Source: Paludibacteraceae bacterium (GTDB taxonomy: Bacteria; Bacteroidota; Bacteroidia; Bacteroidales; Paludibacteraceae). From it: a stretch of 64,000 nt of DNA. Shown here piece by piece: positions 34,329 to 43,962 of this stretch. Under the pieces are notes generated by a model. It was given only the letters and a program-made list of their open reading frames with translations, did not search any database and was not told where the DNA came from. The stretch covers positions 1 through 64,000 of the forward strand of contig JAFOYE010000011.1 in assembly GCA_017391525.1 (NCBI GenBank), given 5' to 3'. Made by a program: the position numbers and the translations under genes. Each line of letters opens with the position of its first letter. The first letter of the stretch is position 1.

Positions 34329-36113
34329 TTACATGCGGTTAGGAACTTCAATACCTAGAAGGCTCATTGCGCTCTTGATGACTTTGGCTACGGTTTGTGC
34401 CAAAACAAGACGCAACGCACGTTTGTCTGCATCTGCCTCGTTCAAAATACTATGATCGTGGTAGAAACTATTGAAGTCGCATGCCAAAGCATAGGAGTAA
34501 TTAGCAATCACAGCTGGAGAGAACTCATCGCCCGCTTGACGCACCGCCGCAGGATAATCCACTAGGCGTTGGATCAATGCCAATTCCTTCTCTGACAACT
34601 CCTGAACTCCTAAACTCCTGAACTCCTGAACTCCCTGTGCCTTGCGCAACACGCTTTGGATACGCGCATAAGTGTATTGGATAAATGGACCTGTGTTGCC
34701 ATTGAAGTCGATACTTTCTTCTGGGTTGAAAAGCATGTTCTTGCGTGGATCAACCTTGAGGATGAAGTATTTCAATGCACCCAAACCTACCATACGAGCA
34801 ATCTCGTTAGCTTCCTCTTCGGTGATGTCAGGAAGGGTATTAACCTTATCCTTAGAAATCTCTTTAGCGTCCGCAATCATTTGTGCCATCAAGTCGTCAG
34901 CATCTACCACTGTTCCCTCTCGGCTTTTCATCTTACCGTTTGGCAACTCCACCATACCATAACTGAAGTGTACCAACTCCTTGCCGAATGGGAAACCAAG
35001 GCGGTCAAGCAAGATACTCAATACCTTGAAGTGGTACTCTTGCTCGTTACCCACTACATAAACCATCTTGTCAATTGGGTAGTCCTCAAAGCGCAACTTC
35101 GCTGTACCGATATCTTGGGTCATATATACGGATGTACCATCAGCACGCAAGAGAAGTTTCTCGTCCAATCCGTTTTCTGCCAAGTCTGCCCACACACTAC
35201 CATCTTCGCGGCGGTAGAAATCGCCCTTAGCGAGTCCGCGTTCTACTTCGCCTTTACCCACGAGGTAAGTGTCACTTTCGTAGTATATCTTGTCAAAACC
35301 TACACCCATTTGTTTGTATGTCTCGTCAAAACCAGCATAAACCCACTCGTTCATCTTTTGCCAAAGGGCACGCACCTCAGGGTCGTTTTGCTCCCATTTT
35401 ACGAGCATCGCTTGCGCCTCTTTGATAAGTGGTGCCTCTTTCTTGGCGGTCTCCTCATCCATACCTTGTGCCATGAGTTCTTTGATTTGAGCTTTGTACT
35501 CTATGTCAAAGCGCACATAGTAGTCACCAATGAGGTGGTCACCTTTCTTTCCGCTGTTCTCTGGTGTCTCGCCATTGCCGAATTTTTGCCAAGCGAGCAT
35601 AGACTTGCAGATGTGAATACCACGGTCGTTCACAATATTGGTCTTCACTACGTTCCAACCATTGGCCTCTTGGATCTTAGCAATAGAGTAACCAAGGAGG
35701 TTGTTACGCACGTGACCTAGGTGAAGTGGTTTGTTGGTGTTAGGTGATGAGTACTCTACCATCATAAGTGGTTTCTCACCCTCACCGCGTGAGAGTTGTC
35801 CCCACTCTGCATTCTCTGCTATAGCTTGAAGCTGCTCAACCCAGTAACTTTGTGCAATGCTGAGGTTAAGGAATCCTTGTACAGCGTTGAATTTCTCAAC
35901 GAGTCCGCTTACGAGTTTTTCTCCCAACTCTTGTGCAACCATTGCTGGTGCCTTGCGTGCAGCTTTCACGAATGGGAACACCACGAGAGTGATGTCGCCC
36001 TCGAATTCTGCACGAGTTTTTTGCAACTGCACTTGATCAGCAGTTATCTCGATTCCATAGAGGTCTTTGACAGCCTCTTGTACCTGTGGAATAAGTATTT
36101 CTTCTAGTTTCAT
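34329..36113 (-). CDS. argS: Arginine--tRNA ligase
   Basis: 594 aa, class Ia synthetase. HIGH motif as HLGH at 131-134 (NKPLHLGHVRNN) and the KMSKS-equivalent GKMKSREGTVV. An N-terminal Add1 domain (1-100) and a C-terminal DALR anticodon domain (about 475-594) complete it. Residues about 493-506 (QGVQEFRSLGVQELSEK region) are encoded by a five-unit 8-mer array, in a loop at the start of the anticodon domain. Own promoter at 36137-36167. Confidence 0.96.
   Translation of the reverse strand: MKLEEILIPQVQEAVKDLYGIEITADQVQLQKTRAEFEGDITLVVFPFVKAARKAPAMVAQELGEKLVSGLVEKFNAVQGFLNLSIAQSYWVEQLQAIAENAEWGQLSRGEGEKPLMMVEYSSPNTNKPLHLGHVRNNLLGYSIAKIQEANGWNVVKTNIVNDRGIHICKSMLAWQKFGNGETPENSGKKGDHLIGDYYVRFDIEYKAQIKELMAQGMDEETAKKEAPLIKEAQAMLVKWEQNDPEVRALWQKMNEWVYAGFDETYKQMGVGFDKIYYESDTYLVGKGEVERGLAKGDFYRREDGSVWADLAENGLDEKLLLRADGTSVYMTQDIGTAKLRFEDYPIDKMVYVVGNEQEYHFKVLSILLDRLGFPFGKELVHFSYGMVELPNGKMKSREGTVVDADDLMAQMIADAKEISKDKVNTLPDITEEEANEIARMVGLGALKYFILKVDPRKNMLFNPEESIDFNGNTGPFIQYTYARIQSVLRKAQGVQEFRSLGVQELSEKELALIQRLVDYPAAVRQAGDEFSPAVIANYSYALACDFNSFYHDHSILNEADADKRALRLVLAQTVAKVIKSAMSLLGIEVPNRM
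34597..34637. repeat. In-frame 8-mer array inside argS
   Basis: Plus-strand units AACTCCTG, AACTCCTA, AACTCCTG, AACTCCTG, AACTCCCTG. The same words occur in the rpsA leader (1901-1936) and the flippase gene (38354-38377). Unit length is not a multiple of three, so the array reads in three successive frames. Confidence 0.9.
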
Positions 36114-36136
36114 ATTCGTGTGTATAAATTAGCGTG

Positions 36137-36167
36137 CAAAGTTACAATTTTTTTTTGAAATATGCAA
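36137..36167 (-). promoter_or_regulatory. argS promoter
   Basis: On minus: TTG (36165-36167) in TTGCATATTTCAAAAAAA, 20 nt, TAACTTTG (36137-36144). Confidence 0.75.
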
Positions 36168-36206
36168 GGATTATAAAAGAATTTTATAAACTCATATAAA
36201 CAAAAC

Positions 36207-36233
36207 AAGTGACCATCGTTTGAGTGGTCACTT
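36207..36233 (-). terminator. Terminator after truA
   Basis: Perfect 9-bp stem AAGTGACCA (36207-36215) with TGGTCACTT (36225-36233). On the minus strand a TTTTG-rich stretch follows. It separates the truA run from argS. Confidence 0.75.
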
Positions 36234-36270
36234 ATTGTTAGATAGTAACAATCTTATAAAATGTTAAAAT

Positions 36271-37023
36271 TTACCTCCAAATATTTTCAGGATAGATAAT
36301 TTTAGTGAGATATAATCCTTCTGCATGGGCAGAGTCTCCTGCTGCGCTGCGAGTATGTTGAGTAATCACCTGAACAAACTGTTCAATGGTCATCTTTCCA
36401 CGACCTACTTCAAACAATGTACCCACTACCGCACGCACCATATTGCGTAAGAATCGGTCTGCCGTAATAGTGAACACCGCATGACCATTCTCCTTGACTT
36501 CCCATTGGGCGTAGGTTAAGTCGCAGATGGTGGTCTTGACATCTGTATTGCTGCGGCAGAAAGAGGCAAAGTCTTGTTTTCCAATGAGATATTTTGCTGC
36601 TTCGTTCATAGCGTTGAAGTCCAAACCGGGACGAACACGAGTCGCTAAATCGTGTAAAAATGGATCTTTGTGATCCACTATATGGTACTCATATGTGCGA
36701 CTCTTAGCTGTAAAACGAGCATGTGCCTCATCAGTTACTGGCACAATATCGTGGATAGCAATAGAGTTGGGCAATATGCCGTTGAGACGGAATACGAGGT
36801 TATTGGCTATGTGCATTTGGCTATCGGTGAGATCGAAATGCGCATACATCTCACGGGCATGAACGCCTGCATCTGTACGACCTGCAAAAGTAAGAGGAAC
36901 TTCCTCGCGGAAGATCATCTTGAGGGCTTGCTCCATAGTCTCTTGTACCGTAATACCATTTGGTTGGCGTTGCGAACCATGAAACTCCGTTCCTAAATAT
37001 GAAAACTTAATAAAATAACGCAT
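36271..37023 (-). CDS. truA: tRNA pseudouridine(38-40) synthase TruA
   Basis: 250 aa. Catalytic Asp51 in AGRTDAGVHA; RNMVRAVVGTL near 205 is the other conserved block. It modifies U38-U40 in tRNA anticodon arms. Residues about 65-74 (LTDSQMHIAN) overlap a 7-mer array (36803-36830). It is the last gene of a long minus-strand series and lies 12 nt after the flippase gene. Confidence 0.96.
   Translation of the reverse strand: MRYFIKFSYLGTEFHGSQRQPNGITVQETMEQALKMIFREEVPLTFAGRTDAGVHAREMYAHFDLTDSQMHIANNLVFRLNGILPNSIAIHDIVPVTDEAHARFTAKSRTYEYHIVDHKDPFLHDLATRVRPGLDFNAMNEAAKYLIGKQDFASFCRSNTDVKTTICDLTYAQWEVKENGHAVFTITADRFLRNMVRAVVGTLFEVGRGKMTIEQFVQVITQHTRSAAGDSAHAEGLYLTKIIYPENIWR
36803..36830. repeat. 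In-frame 7-mer array inside truA
   Basis: Plus-strand units TTGGCTA, TGTGCAT, TTGGCTA, TCGGTGA. The TTGGCTA word is shared with the arrays in the ABC ATPase and alanine racemase genes. Confidence 0.65.
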
Positions 37024-37033
37024 TGTTCTTCAC

Positions 37034-37068
37034 CTTTAACCTTTCACTTTTAACCTTTCGCCTAAATT
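37034..37068. repeat. 7-mer array covering the end of the first flippase gene
   Basis: Units CTTTAAC, CTTTCAC, TTTTAAC, CTTTCGC, CTAAATT. On minus they encode the last residues (LGERLKVKG) and the stop codon of the flippase. Confidence 0.88.
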
Positions 37069-38589
37069 ACGCATCTGCTGGTTAATTTCTGGGGAGAGAT
37101 TCTTGAACCATGCTACGGTACAAGCACCGCCCATAAGTACTATTGTGCGGAGAATACTACTAATCCATATATTATTAATAGGCAGGTAGGTCTGCCATAG
37201 ATAATTCAAAATAAATACTGCTACAAAAAGAAGGGCTATCTTTAGATGTTGAGTAGTGAATGTGGGTGTATGAATGGTACCACGGACTGTAAGTACAATC
37301 AGTAGAAAATACACGGCATAAGATATAAGATTACTCAATGCTGCACCATTCATTCCGAGATGTGGAATGAGGGTGTTGTTGAGAAGGACAGAGGATGCTG
37401 TAAGGATAAATGAAAACAACAATGAGAATGCGTAAAAACGTGAATAGTTAAGAGTTGATGAGGTGAATGAGCATGTAGCTACGATCAACTGACTAATACC
37501 TAACGTAAGAACTACATAGCGTGCCGTTGCATAAGTAGCACCATTAGGTAATATATGGAAAATAAGATCAATATTCAACCAAATAACGCAGAGAATCATT
37601 CCACCGACCAGAAGAAGATTACTGCTAACTTGTTGCATAAGATGGGTGACCTCGGATTGGTTGTTATTCTTAAGAGCTGTTGCTAATTGAGGAGCTGCAA
37701 TGGCAGTAACAGATCGATATGGGATACTAACCATCACTGCAATATAAGTGGCTATCGCGAATATACCTGTAGAATCTAGTCCCATCTCTGCTGTAATAAA
37801 GAAACTAGATAACGTAGGAGCTAATACGGATGTGACGGCCGAAACCAATAAAAAACCTGTGTAGAGAATATACTGTTTTACTAATGAGCGATTGTTGCGA
37901 ACAAACTGCCAATCTGGACGTAGAGATACTTCTCCAAGTGAGAATAAGTATATGACATTGCATATCATAGCTACTGCATATACACCGCAAAGTGTAATGA
38001 CAAATCCATCAATATCTACTATACGGAAAGAGTATAGTAGATAGGCGACAAGTAGTCCAACACGTGTGATGAGTTCTCGTACCGCACGAGGAACAACGAT
38101 GTGCATGCGCACATTGGCATTGGTCTCAAAGACCGTTTGGTAGAGCATAAAGAATGCCATAGGAAGTACCATATAATAGTACTTTACAAAAAGTGGCGAC
38201 TTTTCTCCAAACCATTGACTAATAGGAGTATAGCATGCACAGTAGATTACTGCGAAAAGTGCAAAACCTATGAGGGGAATAAGAATCGTCCAGAAGAAGA
38301 ATCCATGCTCAGAAGCGCTTTGTGTTGGTTTAGAAGTAGATTCTAAATTCCCAAACTCTTGAACTCCTGAACTTTTAAAATGCGGATAGAATCGAATGAT
38401 AGAAGCAGATGTGCCCAATTGGGCAAGTCCTATAAAAAGTGTGGCGGCATCCACCAATACACGCGCAAGACCAATCTCCTCTGCGGTGAGGAAACGGGTC
38501 AAGACGAAGAAAGTAGTAACAAAGCCCACCGCCACCCCAAGATAGGTGACGATGGTTCCTTGTATACTTTGTTTGGCGATGATACCCAT
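37036..38589 (-). CDS. Polysaccharide flippase (Wzx/MATE-like)
   Basis: 517 aa, about 14 predicted transmembrane helices. The opening (IAKQSIQGTIVTYLGVAVGFVTTFFVLTRFLTAEEIGLARVL) is typical of the polysaccharide-transport MOP superfamily. It should flip a lipid-linked glycan or similar across the inner membrane. No glycosyltransferase genes are near, so the substrate is unknown. Residues about 72-79 (SGVQEF) are array-encoded and the C-terminus ends in a second array. A second flippase lies 4 kb upstream. Confidence 0.87.
   Translation of the reverse strand: MGIIAKQSIQGTIVTYLGVAVGFVTTFFVLTRFLTAEEIGLARVLVDAATLFIGLAQLGTSASIIRFYPHFKSSGVQEFGNLESTSKPTQSASEHGFFFWTILIPLIGFALFAVIYCACYTPISQWFGEKSPLFVKYYYMVLPMAFFMLYQTVFETNANVRMHIVVPRAVRELITRVGLLVAYLLYSFRIVDIDGFVITLCGVYAVAMICNVIYLFSLGEVSLRPDWQFVRNNRSLVKQYILYTGFLLVSAVTSVLAPTLSSFFITAEMGLDSTGIFAIATYIAVMVSIPYRSVTAIAAPQLATALKNNNQSEVTHLMQQVSSNLLLVGGMILCVIWLNIDLIFHILPNGATYATARYVVLTLGISQLIVATCSFTSSTLNYSRFYAFSLLFSFILTASSVLLNNTLIPHLGMNGAALSNLISYAVYFLLIVLTVRGTIHTPTFTTQHLKIALLFVAVFILNYLWQTYLPINNIWISSILRTIVLMGGACTVAWFKNLSPEINQQMRNLGERLKVKG
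38354..38377. repeat. In-frame 8-mer array inside the first flippase gene
   Basis: Plus-strand units AACTCTTG, AACTCCTG, AACTTTTA. Encodes SGVQEF in a predicted loop between the second and third helices. Confidence 0.82.
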
Positions 38590-38603
38590 CCTTTGACTAG
38601 TAT

Positions 38604-39935
38604 TTATTCAATTCCGAGAAGTTCTACCTCAAAAATAAGGGTAGAGTATGGAGGAATCTGTCCAGCCTGTTGAGCTCCATATGCCAAATCAGATGGAATG
38701 TATAGTTTGAATTTACTACCGACAGGCATCAATTGTAGAGCTTCTGTCCATCCTGATATAACTTGATTAAGACCGAAAACAATAGGCTCTCCTCGTTCAA
38801 CACTGCTATCAAATACGGTACCATCAATCAATGTTCCATGATAGTGTACTTTTACATTGTCATTTGCTGTAGGTTTTTTGCCGTCACCCATCTTAATGAC
38901 TTCGTATTGCAAACCACTCTCAGTTGTGATAACGCCCTCTTTTTTTGTGTTTTCTGCAAGGAAATCTTCACCCTCTTTTTTTGAGTCTCCGTATTGAATG
39001 CTCATTAGGGTTTGATTAAAGTATTCGTATGCACTATCACTATTCCATTGTGTTTCTTCTCCTAGAAGACCATTGATTAGACCTTGTTTGATGAGTTCAT
39101 AGTTGCAATCTAATTTGCTAATACCAATTAATCCTGTTTGTTCTTGGTCTTTGAGACTTTTTCCGATTTGTTCACCTAAATCAATAAGTTCTGGATATTT
39201 TATTTTTTTTTCTAGGTCTATGTTGATTTGTGCAATGATTTCTTGCTTCATCTTATGGGTACTATCATCGGTTAAATAGTACATCACAACTTCAGTTCCA
39301 TTTAAATAGCCAAAGGCATAATTTAAACTATCGATGTTGTTGGAGAGTTTTATTTGTTTTACAGTATTTGGGCATTGACCTTTGATAGTAGCTTCAGCCT
39401 TTGTTGTATCCTGAGATGTGGCAGATGATTCAAATTGAGTCATAAAGAAATCTTCTGCATTTGCTTTGTCAAAGATTTGTGAATCTCCATATAAACCATT
39501 TACGAAACCTTGGAAAAATGTGTTTTCATTAAATGTCCATGCAGAATTACCTGCTAATCCTACATTTTCGGTACTTTTAACTGATTGAGCGAGACTTCTT
39601 CCTATGAGAGCAGCTTCACTTAATTCTTCTGCTTTACCGTCATAAGAATTTTGGATAGCATTCATTAACTCATTGAGTCCCTCTTTTGTAGAGTCATTAG
39701 GTAAGTAGTACATTTTTATTTGTGCACCATTTACCAATCCAAAGGCATAGTTCACACTATCTGTTTGATTTTTAAGCTCTACAACAGCTGCCTTATATTC
39801 ACCTGTTTTCTCAGATGCTTGTTCTGCTGGTGTTGTGTTGGCGCATGATATCCATGCGATAGCCCCAGCAGTAACACATGATACCACTATAATAGCTACA
39901 ATGATATAAATACTTTTTTTCTTTTTCATATTCAT
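38604..39935 (-). CDS. FKBP-type peptidyl-prolyl isomerase, envelope, with doubled N-terminal domain
   Basis: 443 aa. The N-terminus (residues 1-31) is a membrane anchor or lipoprotein signal (hydrophobic run ending WISCAN; Cys31 could be lipidated, though the lipobox is weak). Two FkpA-N-like repeats follow: about 52-155 (TDSVNYAFGLVNGAQIKMYY to [11 protein letters not shown]) and about 196-295 ([20 protein letters not shown] to LIKQGLINGLLG). The FKBP domain is at about 340-443 with [38 protein letters not shown] and LAYG. It probably folds envelope proteins. Paralogue of the next two genes. Confidence 0.9.
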   Translation of the reverse strand: MNMKKKKSIYIIVAIIVVSCVTAGAIAWISCANTTPAEQASEKTGEYKAAVVELKNQTDSVNYAFGLVNGAQIKMYYLPNDSTKEGLNELMNAIQNSYDGKAEELSEAALIGRSLAQSVKSTENVGLAGNSAWTFNENTFFQGFVNGLYGDSQIFDKANAEDFFMTQFESSATSQDTTKAEATIKGQCPNTVKQIKLSNNIDSLNYAFGYLNGTEVVMYYLTDDSTHKMKQEIIAQINIDLEKKIKYPELIDLGEQIGKSLKDQEQTGLIGISKLDCNYELIKQGLINGLLGEETQWNSDSAYEYFNQTLMSIQYGDSKKEGEDFLAENTKKEGVITTESGLQYEVIKMGDGKKPTANDNVKVHYHGTLIDGTVFDSSVERGEPIVFGLNQVISGWTEALQLMPVGSKFKLYIPSDLAYGAQQAGQIPPYSTLIFEVELLGIE

Positions 39936-39943
39936 TATGTTTT

Positions 39944-41227
39944 TTATTCGTTATTTTGTTCTATTTCTAATAGTTCTACCTCAAAAATGAGAGTAGAGTA
40001 TGGTGCTATAGGGCCAGCCTGTTGTGTGCCGTATGCCAAGTGATGTGGGATATATAGTTTAAATTTGCTTCCAACAGGCATTAATTGCAATGCTTCTGTC
40101 CATCCAGCAATCACTTGTGTAACTCCAAAGGTAATTGGCTCTCCACGTTCTACACTACTATCAAAAACACTACCATTGAGCAGTGTACCATGATAATGTA
40201 CTTTTACTGCATCATCTATTGTTGGTACTTCACCTTCTCCCATTTTTAGGATTTCGTATTGCAAGCCGCTTTCTGTAGTAATCACTCCAACTCTTTTCGC
40301 ATTGTCTGCATGAAACTTTTTATTGGCTTCAATAGTTTCTCCATATTTTAAAGTAGTTATTGTATTTTCAATATATGCGTTTGCTTCTTCAGCAGTCATT
40401 TGCTCTTCTGCGCCCAAAAGACCATTTATAAATCCTTGCTTGATAAGTGGAAAATGAGTGCTCAAACTAGGTTCTCCAATCAATCCCAATCCCGCGGATT
40501 CTTGCTCCAAAATATTCTTGCCGATGAGTTCTCCCATCTCTACAAGTTGTGGAAATTGAGCTTTGGTTTGTAGTCCCCAATTAATATATTCAATCATCTC
40601 CTTTTTCATCGCATGGGTACTATCTGCAGATAATATAGCTTGAGTCAATCCGTTACCATTGAGATAACCAAAAGCATAGTTTAGGCTATCATTTTTGTTT
40701 ACTAGAATGATATGTTTGACACTGCTAGGACATGTTCCAAGGATAGGATTTTCTGCAACCAAAGAGTCGTTAGAAGTGGCTGATTCATTGTATTCCTTTT
40801 GGAAGAATGTTAAAGCTGTATCTGCAGCCATAACAATTGAATCGCTATACAATCCATTTACAAATCCTTGGAAGAATAATTTTTCATTTAAAGTCCAAGC
40901 GGGATTATCTGCAAGACCAACTTTTTCAGAGGATTTAATGGACTGGCCAATGTTTTTTCCGATTGCAGCAATTTCGCTAAGATTCTCAGTCTCTCCGTTA
41001 TAACCACGTTGGAGGGCATCCATAAATTCCATAATGGCTATTGTAGCAGAAGAATCGCTAGGGAGTTGATATGTTTTCATTTGATAACCATTTACCAATC
41101 CCAACGCATAATTCATGCTATCGCTTTGATTTTGCAAAACGACAGTCTGTACGATATACCCATTGCTATATGCCATCATTGCAAAACTCAAAAATGCAAT
41201 GATAGAAATACAAACTTTTCTTAACAT
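39944..41227 (-). CDS. FKBP-type peptidyl-prolyl isomerase, exported, with doubled N-terminal domain
   Basis: 427 aa from the ATG at 41227, which opens a normal signal peptide ([21 protein letters not shown]). An in-frame ATG at 41248 would overlap the upstream gene by 8 nt and add MNKTTSN. Same layout as its downstream neighbour: two SDSMNYALG / NDSLNYAFG repeats of about 100-140 residues, then one FKBP domain ([33 protein letters not shown]). The two are clearly tandem duplicates, but this one has a cleavable signal and the other looks lipid- or helix-anchored. Confidence 0.9.
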   Translation of the reverse strand: MLRKVCISIIAFLSFAMMAYSNGYIVQTVVLQNQSDSMNYALGLVNGYQMKTYQLPSDSSATIAIMEFMDALQRGYNGETENLSEIAAIGKNIGQSIKSSEKVGLADNPAWTLNEKLFFQGFVNGLYSDSIVMAADTALTFFQKEYNESATSNDSLVAENPILGTCPSSVKHIILVNKNDSLNYAFGYLNGNGLTQAILSADSTHAMKKEMIEYINWGLQTKAQFPQLVEMGELIGKNILEQESAGLGLIGEPSLSTHFPLIKQGFINGLLGAEEQMTAEEANAYIENTITTLKYGETIEANKKFHADNAKRVGVITTESGLQYEILKMGEGEVPTIDDAVKVHYHGTLLNGSVFDSSVERGEPITFGVTQVIAGWTEALQLMPVGSKFKLYIPHHLAYGTQQAGPIAPYSTLIFEVELLEIEQNNE

Positions 41228-41240
41228 ATTAGATGTTGTT

Positions 41241-41825
41241 TTATTCAATTCCTAATAATTCTACAGTAAAGATGAGCGCTGAATAAGGTGGAATGTTAGC
41301 ACCTGCACCACGTTCACCATATGCCAATTGGTATGGCAAATATAGCTTATATTTACTACCAATAGACATTAGTTGTAATCCTTCTGTCCAACCCTTAATC
41401 ACTTGATCGAGTCCAAAAGTAATAGATTCACCACGTTTGTAAGAACTGTCAAAAACAGTACCATCAATCAAAGTGCCTTCATAGTGTACGCGTACTTTAT
41501 CAGTAGCTTTTGGCTTTTGACCAATTGTCTCCTCCAATACTTCGTATTGCAAACCGCTATCAGTCACTTTTACACCTTCACGTTTTGCGTTTTCTGCCAA
41601 AAATGCTTCACCAGAAGCCTTTGCTTCACCTGCCAATTTTTCTTCCAATTCGCTAAAGAATTTATTCAATACAGTTTGAGCTTCTTGGTAAGAGATTTGT
41701 GGTTGGTTCTTCTCTAATACATCTTTGATTCCTGCTGCTAAATCAGCATAGTTGAGAGAAGTAACACCACTTCCCAATAAGTTTTGACCCATACTTAGGC
41801 CAAGTGCATAACTAATCTTGTCCAT
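41241..41825 (-). CDS. FKBP-type peptidyl-prolyl isomerase, FklB-like
   Basis: 194 aa, no signal peptide. A single short N-terminal FkpA-N-like helical part ([14 protein letters not shown], then [16 protein letters not shown]) precedes the FKBP domain ([62 protein letters not shown]). This is the ancestral layout of the cluster and is probably cytoplasmic or a dimer. Located between ribE (28 nt upstream) and the exported FKBP. Confidence 0.93.
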   Translation of the reverse strand: MDKISYALGLSMGQNLLGSGVTSLNYADLAAGIKDVLEKNQPQISYQEAQTVLNKFFSELEEKLAGEAKASGEAFLAENAKREGVKVTDSGLQYEVLEETIGQKPKATDKVRVHYEGTLIDGTVFDSSYKRGESITFGLDQVIKGWTEGLQLMSIGSKYKLYLPYQLAYGERGAGANIPPYSALIFTVELLGIE

Positions 41826-41852
41826 AATTACTATTTTTTTATTATTTGTTCT

Positions 41853-42470
41853 TTATTTATACAATTGCTTCATTCGAGCAAAATATTTACCAATAATATC
41901 AAACTCTAAGTTAACAATTGTGCCCACTTGTATATCTTTAAAGTTTGTGTTTTCATACGTATATGGTATGATACAAACACTTACAAATCCCTTGTCAGCT
42001 TTAACATCTGGATCACATACTGTAAGACTCACGCCATTGATGCAAACAGAACCTTTGTCTACACAAAAATATCCGCGCTCAAGCATATCTGGTGTGTGAT
42101 CATATTCAAAACGATAATACCAACTTCCGTCTGTTTCTTTAACCTCGATGCATCGTGCTGTTTGATCTACATGCCCTTGCACAATATGTCCATCGAGACG
42201 ATCTCCTAAAACCATTGCACGTTCAAGATTAACCCAATCTCCCTCTTTGATAACTCCTAAATTACTACGATTGAGGGTCTCTTGCATCGCGGTTACAATA
42301 TAGTTGTCACCTTCATTTCGAACGACAGTCAAGCATACGCCGTTATGAGCAATAGATTGATCAATACCCATTTGCTCTGGGTACGGATTGCGTAAAGTGA
42401 AGTGTTTATTACTTTGGTCTTGGTCAATTTTGATGACTTGAGCCATTGCGTCTACTATTCCTGAAAACAT
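41853..42470 (-). CDS. ribE: Riboflavin synthase alpha chain
   Basis: 205 aa. Starts with the signature MFSGIVDAMAQV and has two lumazine-binding repeats (about 1-95 and 96-195), with GVCLTV in the first and GVSLTV in the second (INGVSLTVCDPD). It dismutates 6,7-dimethyl-8-ribityllumazine to riboflavin. Its first 47 nt overlap the end of the second flippase gene. Confidence 0.96.
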   Translation of the reverse strand: MFSGIVDAMAQVIKIDQDQSNKHFTLRNPYPEQMGIDQSIAHNGVCLTVVRNEGDNYIVTAMQETLNRSNLGVIKEGDWVNLERAMVLGDRLDGHIVQGHVDQTARCIEVKETDGSWYYRFEYDHTPDMLERGYFCVDKGSVCINGVSLTVCDPDVKADKGFVSVCIIPYTYENTNFKDIQVGTIVNLEFDIIGKYFARMKQLYK

Positions 42471-43941
42471 AAAAGTCTAATTTATAAAATACAATACAAT
42501 ATATGATGAATAATATCGTTCCAAAACCAATTTTAGTCCAATCGTTACACTGTGTCAAATATGTAAAGGTGTAATAAATTGCTAATAATGCGATTACAAC
42601 CGCAGTATATACACCTATACGACGCATATCATATGGGATATTAAGGTGTTTACGTCCGATGAAATATGATAAGGTCATTATTACTAAATAACAAATTGTA
42701 CTACTTGCCGCGGAAGCAATGTATCCAATTTTTGGCACAAAAATGATTTGTAGGACGATGGTAATAACAACTCCAATGATCGAGAAATAGGCTCCCCATA
42801 GTGTTTTGTCGGTCAGTTTATACCAAAAGCTAAGGTTGAAATATATACCTTGGAAGATATAAGTCCATAGTACGATAGGGACGATTTGAAGTCCTTCCCA
42901 ATAAGATGGATGGATGATAAATTTAAGCAGGTCTAGGTAGAAAATCATTCCCAACAATATCATGTATGAGAAGATAATGTAATATTTCATTGCATCAGCA
43001 TAGGCTTCAACAGATTTTCTATCTTTGTGTTTGGCAAAAACAAATGGTTCATAAGCATATCGGAATGCTTGTGTGAACATCATCATTACCATTGCCACTT
43101 TAAAGCATGCTCCATAGATACCCAATTGCGCTTCAGCATCTGCACCTATGTAAAGTTTAGGAAATAGGATTCGATCTATTGTTTGGTTCATGATACCGCA
43201 TACACCCAAAATGAGAAGCGGCAATGAGTATTTTAATAATTGTTTTAATAATGATATGGAAAATATATCGTGAAGACTAGAACCTCTAAATCCTTCTACA
43301 ATAGCTGGTAATAGGCATAATGTTTGAATACTTGTAGCTAGAATATTGGCGATAAATACATAACCTACACCATAATTTGGGTCGTACCAAGATGATATGA
43401 TACTCCAATCTTGAATTTTAGGGCAGATAACCAAAAAGAAAAGATTGAGTATAATGTTCAGAAAAACAAAAAGTAACTTGATACCCGCAAATTGTAGTGG
43501 ACGTTTCTTGTATCGCAAATATGCAAATGGGATACTTGCAAAAGCATCAATTGCAACTACAATGCCTAGAAGTGATATGAATTCAGTGTGATTGGGATAT
43601 CCTAAGGCGTTAGCAATAGGAGTCTGCCATATAACACATACTAAAGAAAACAACAACGAGGTTGTAAATAACGCAATGAGGGAAGTCGTGTATACTGATT
43701 GTGGATTTTCTCCTTCTTTGTTGACAAACCGGAAGAAGCCTGTTTCCATTCCATAGGTGAGAATCACTAAAAGAAGAGCCGTCCAAGCATATAGATTAGT
43801 AACAATACCGTAATCTGATTGTTGTTCTAAAACGTAGGTGTACAACGGAACTAACATCCAATTGAGGAATTTTCCTACAATGGATGATACACCATAAATA
43901 GCAGTTTCTTTCGCTAATACTTTAACTTGTAGATCACTCAT
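42424..43941 (-). CDS. Second polysaccharide flippase (Wzx-like)
   Basis: 505 aa, about 14 hydrophobic helices. Opening motif ETAIYGVSSIVGKFLNWMLVPLYT is typical of the polysaccharide biosynthesis MOP group; the EQQSDYGIVTNLYAW stretch follows as usual. Unrelated enough to the flippase at 37036 to have a different substrate. Its 3' end overlaps ribE by 47 nt, implying coupled translation. rsmI lies 21 nt upstream. Confidence 0.88.
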   Translation of the reverse strand: MSDLQVKVLAKETAIYGVSSIVGKFLNWMLVPLYTYVLEQQSDYGIVTNLYAWTALLLVILTYGMETGFFRFVNKEGENPQSVYTTSLIALFTTSLLFSLVCVIWQTPIANALGYPNHTEFISLLGIVVAIDAFASIPFAYLRYKKRPLQFAGIKLLFVFLNIILNLFFLVICPKIQDWSIISSWYDPNYGVGYVFIANILATSIQTLCLLPAIVEGFRGSSLHDIFSISLLKQLLKYSLPLLILGVCGIMNQTIDRILFPKLYIGADAEAQLGIYGACFKVAMVMMMFTQAFRYAYEPFVFAKHKDRKSVEAYADAMKYYIIFSYMILLGMIFYLDLLKFIIHPSYWEGLQIVPIVLWTYIFQGIYFNLSFWYKLTDKTLWGAYFSIIGVVITIVLQIIFVPKIGYIASAASSTICYLVIMTLSYFIGRKHLNIPYDMRRIGVYTAVVIALLAIYYTFTYLTQCNDWTKIGFGTILFIIYCIVFYKLDFYVFRNSRRNGSSHQN

Positions 43942-43962
43942 GTTTTCTAATTTTGAGACCTT

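Noticed and set aside
34656..35720. 354-codon open frame opposite argS
   Set aside because: Composition is Cys/His/Leu/Val-rich as expected for an antisense frame, and argS covers the region with full motifs.
38604..41825. FKBP cluster as one frameshifted gene
   Set aside because: Each ORF has its own start, complete FKBP domain and stop; spacing is 9-13 nt, so they are paralogues.
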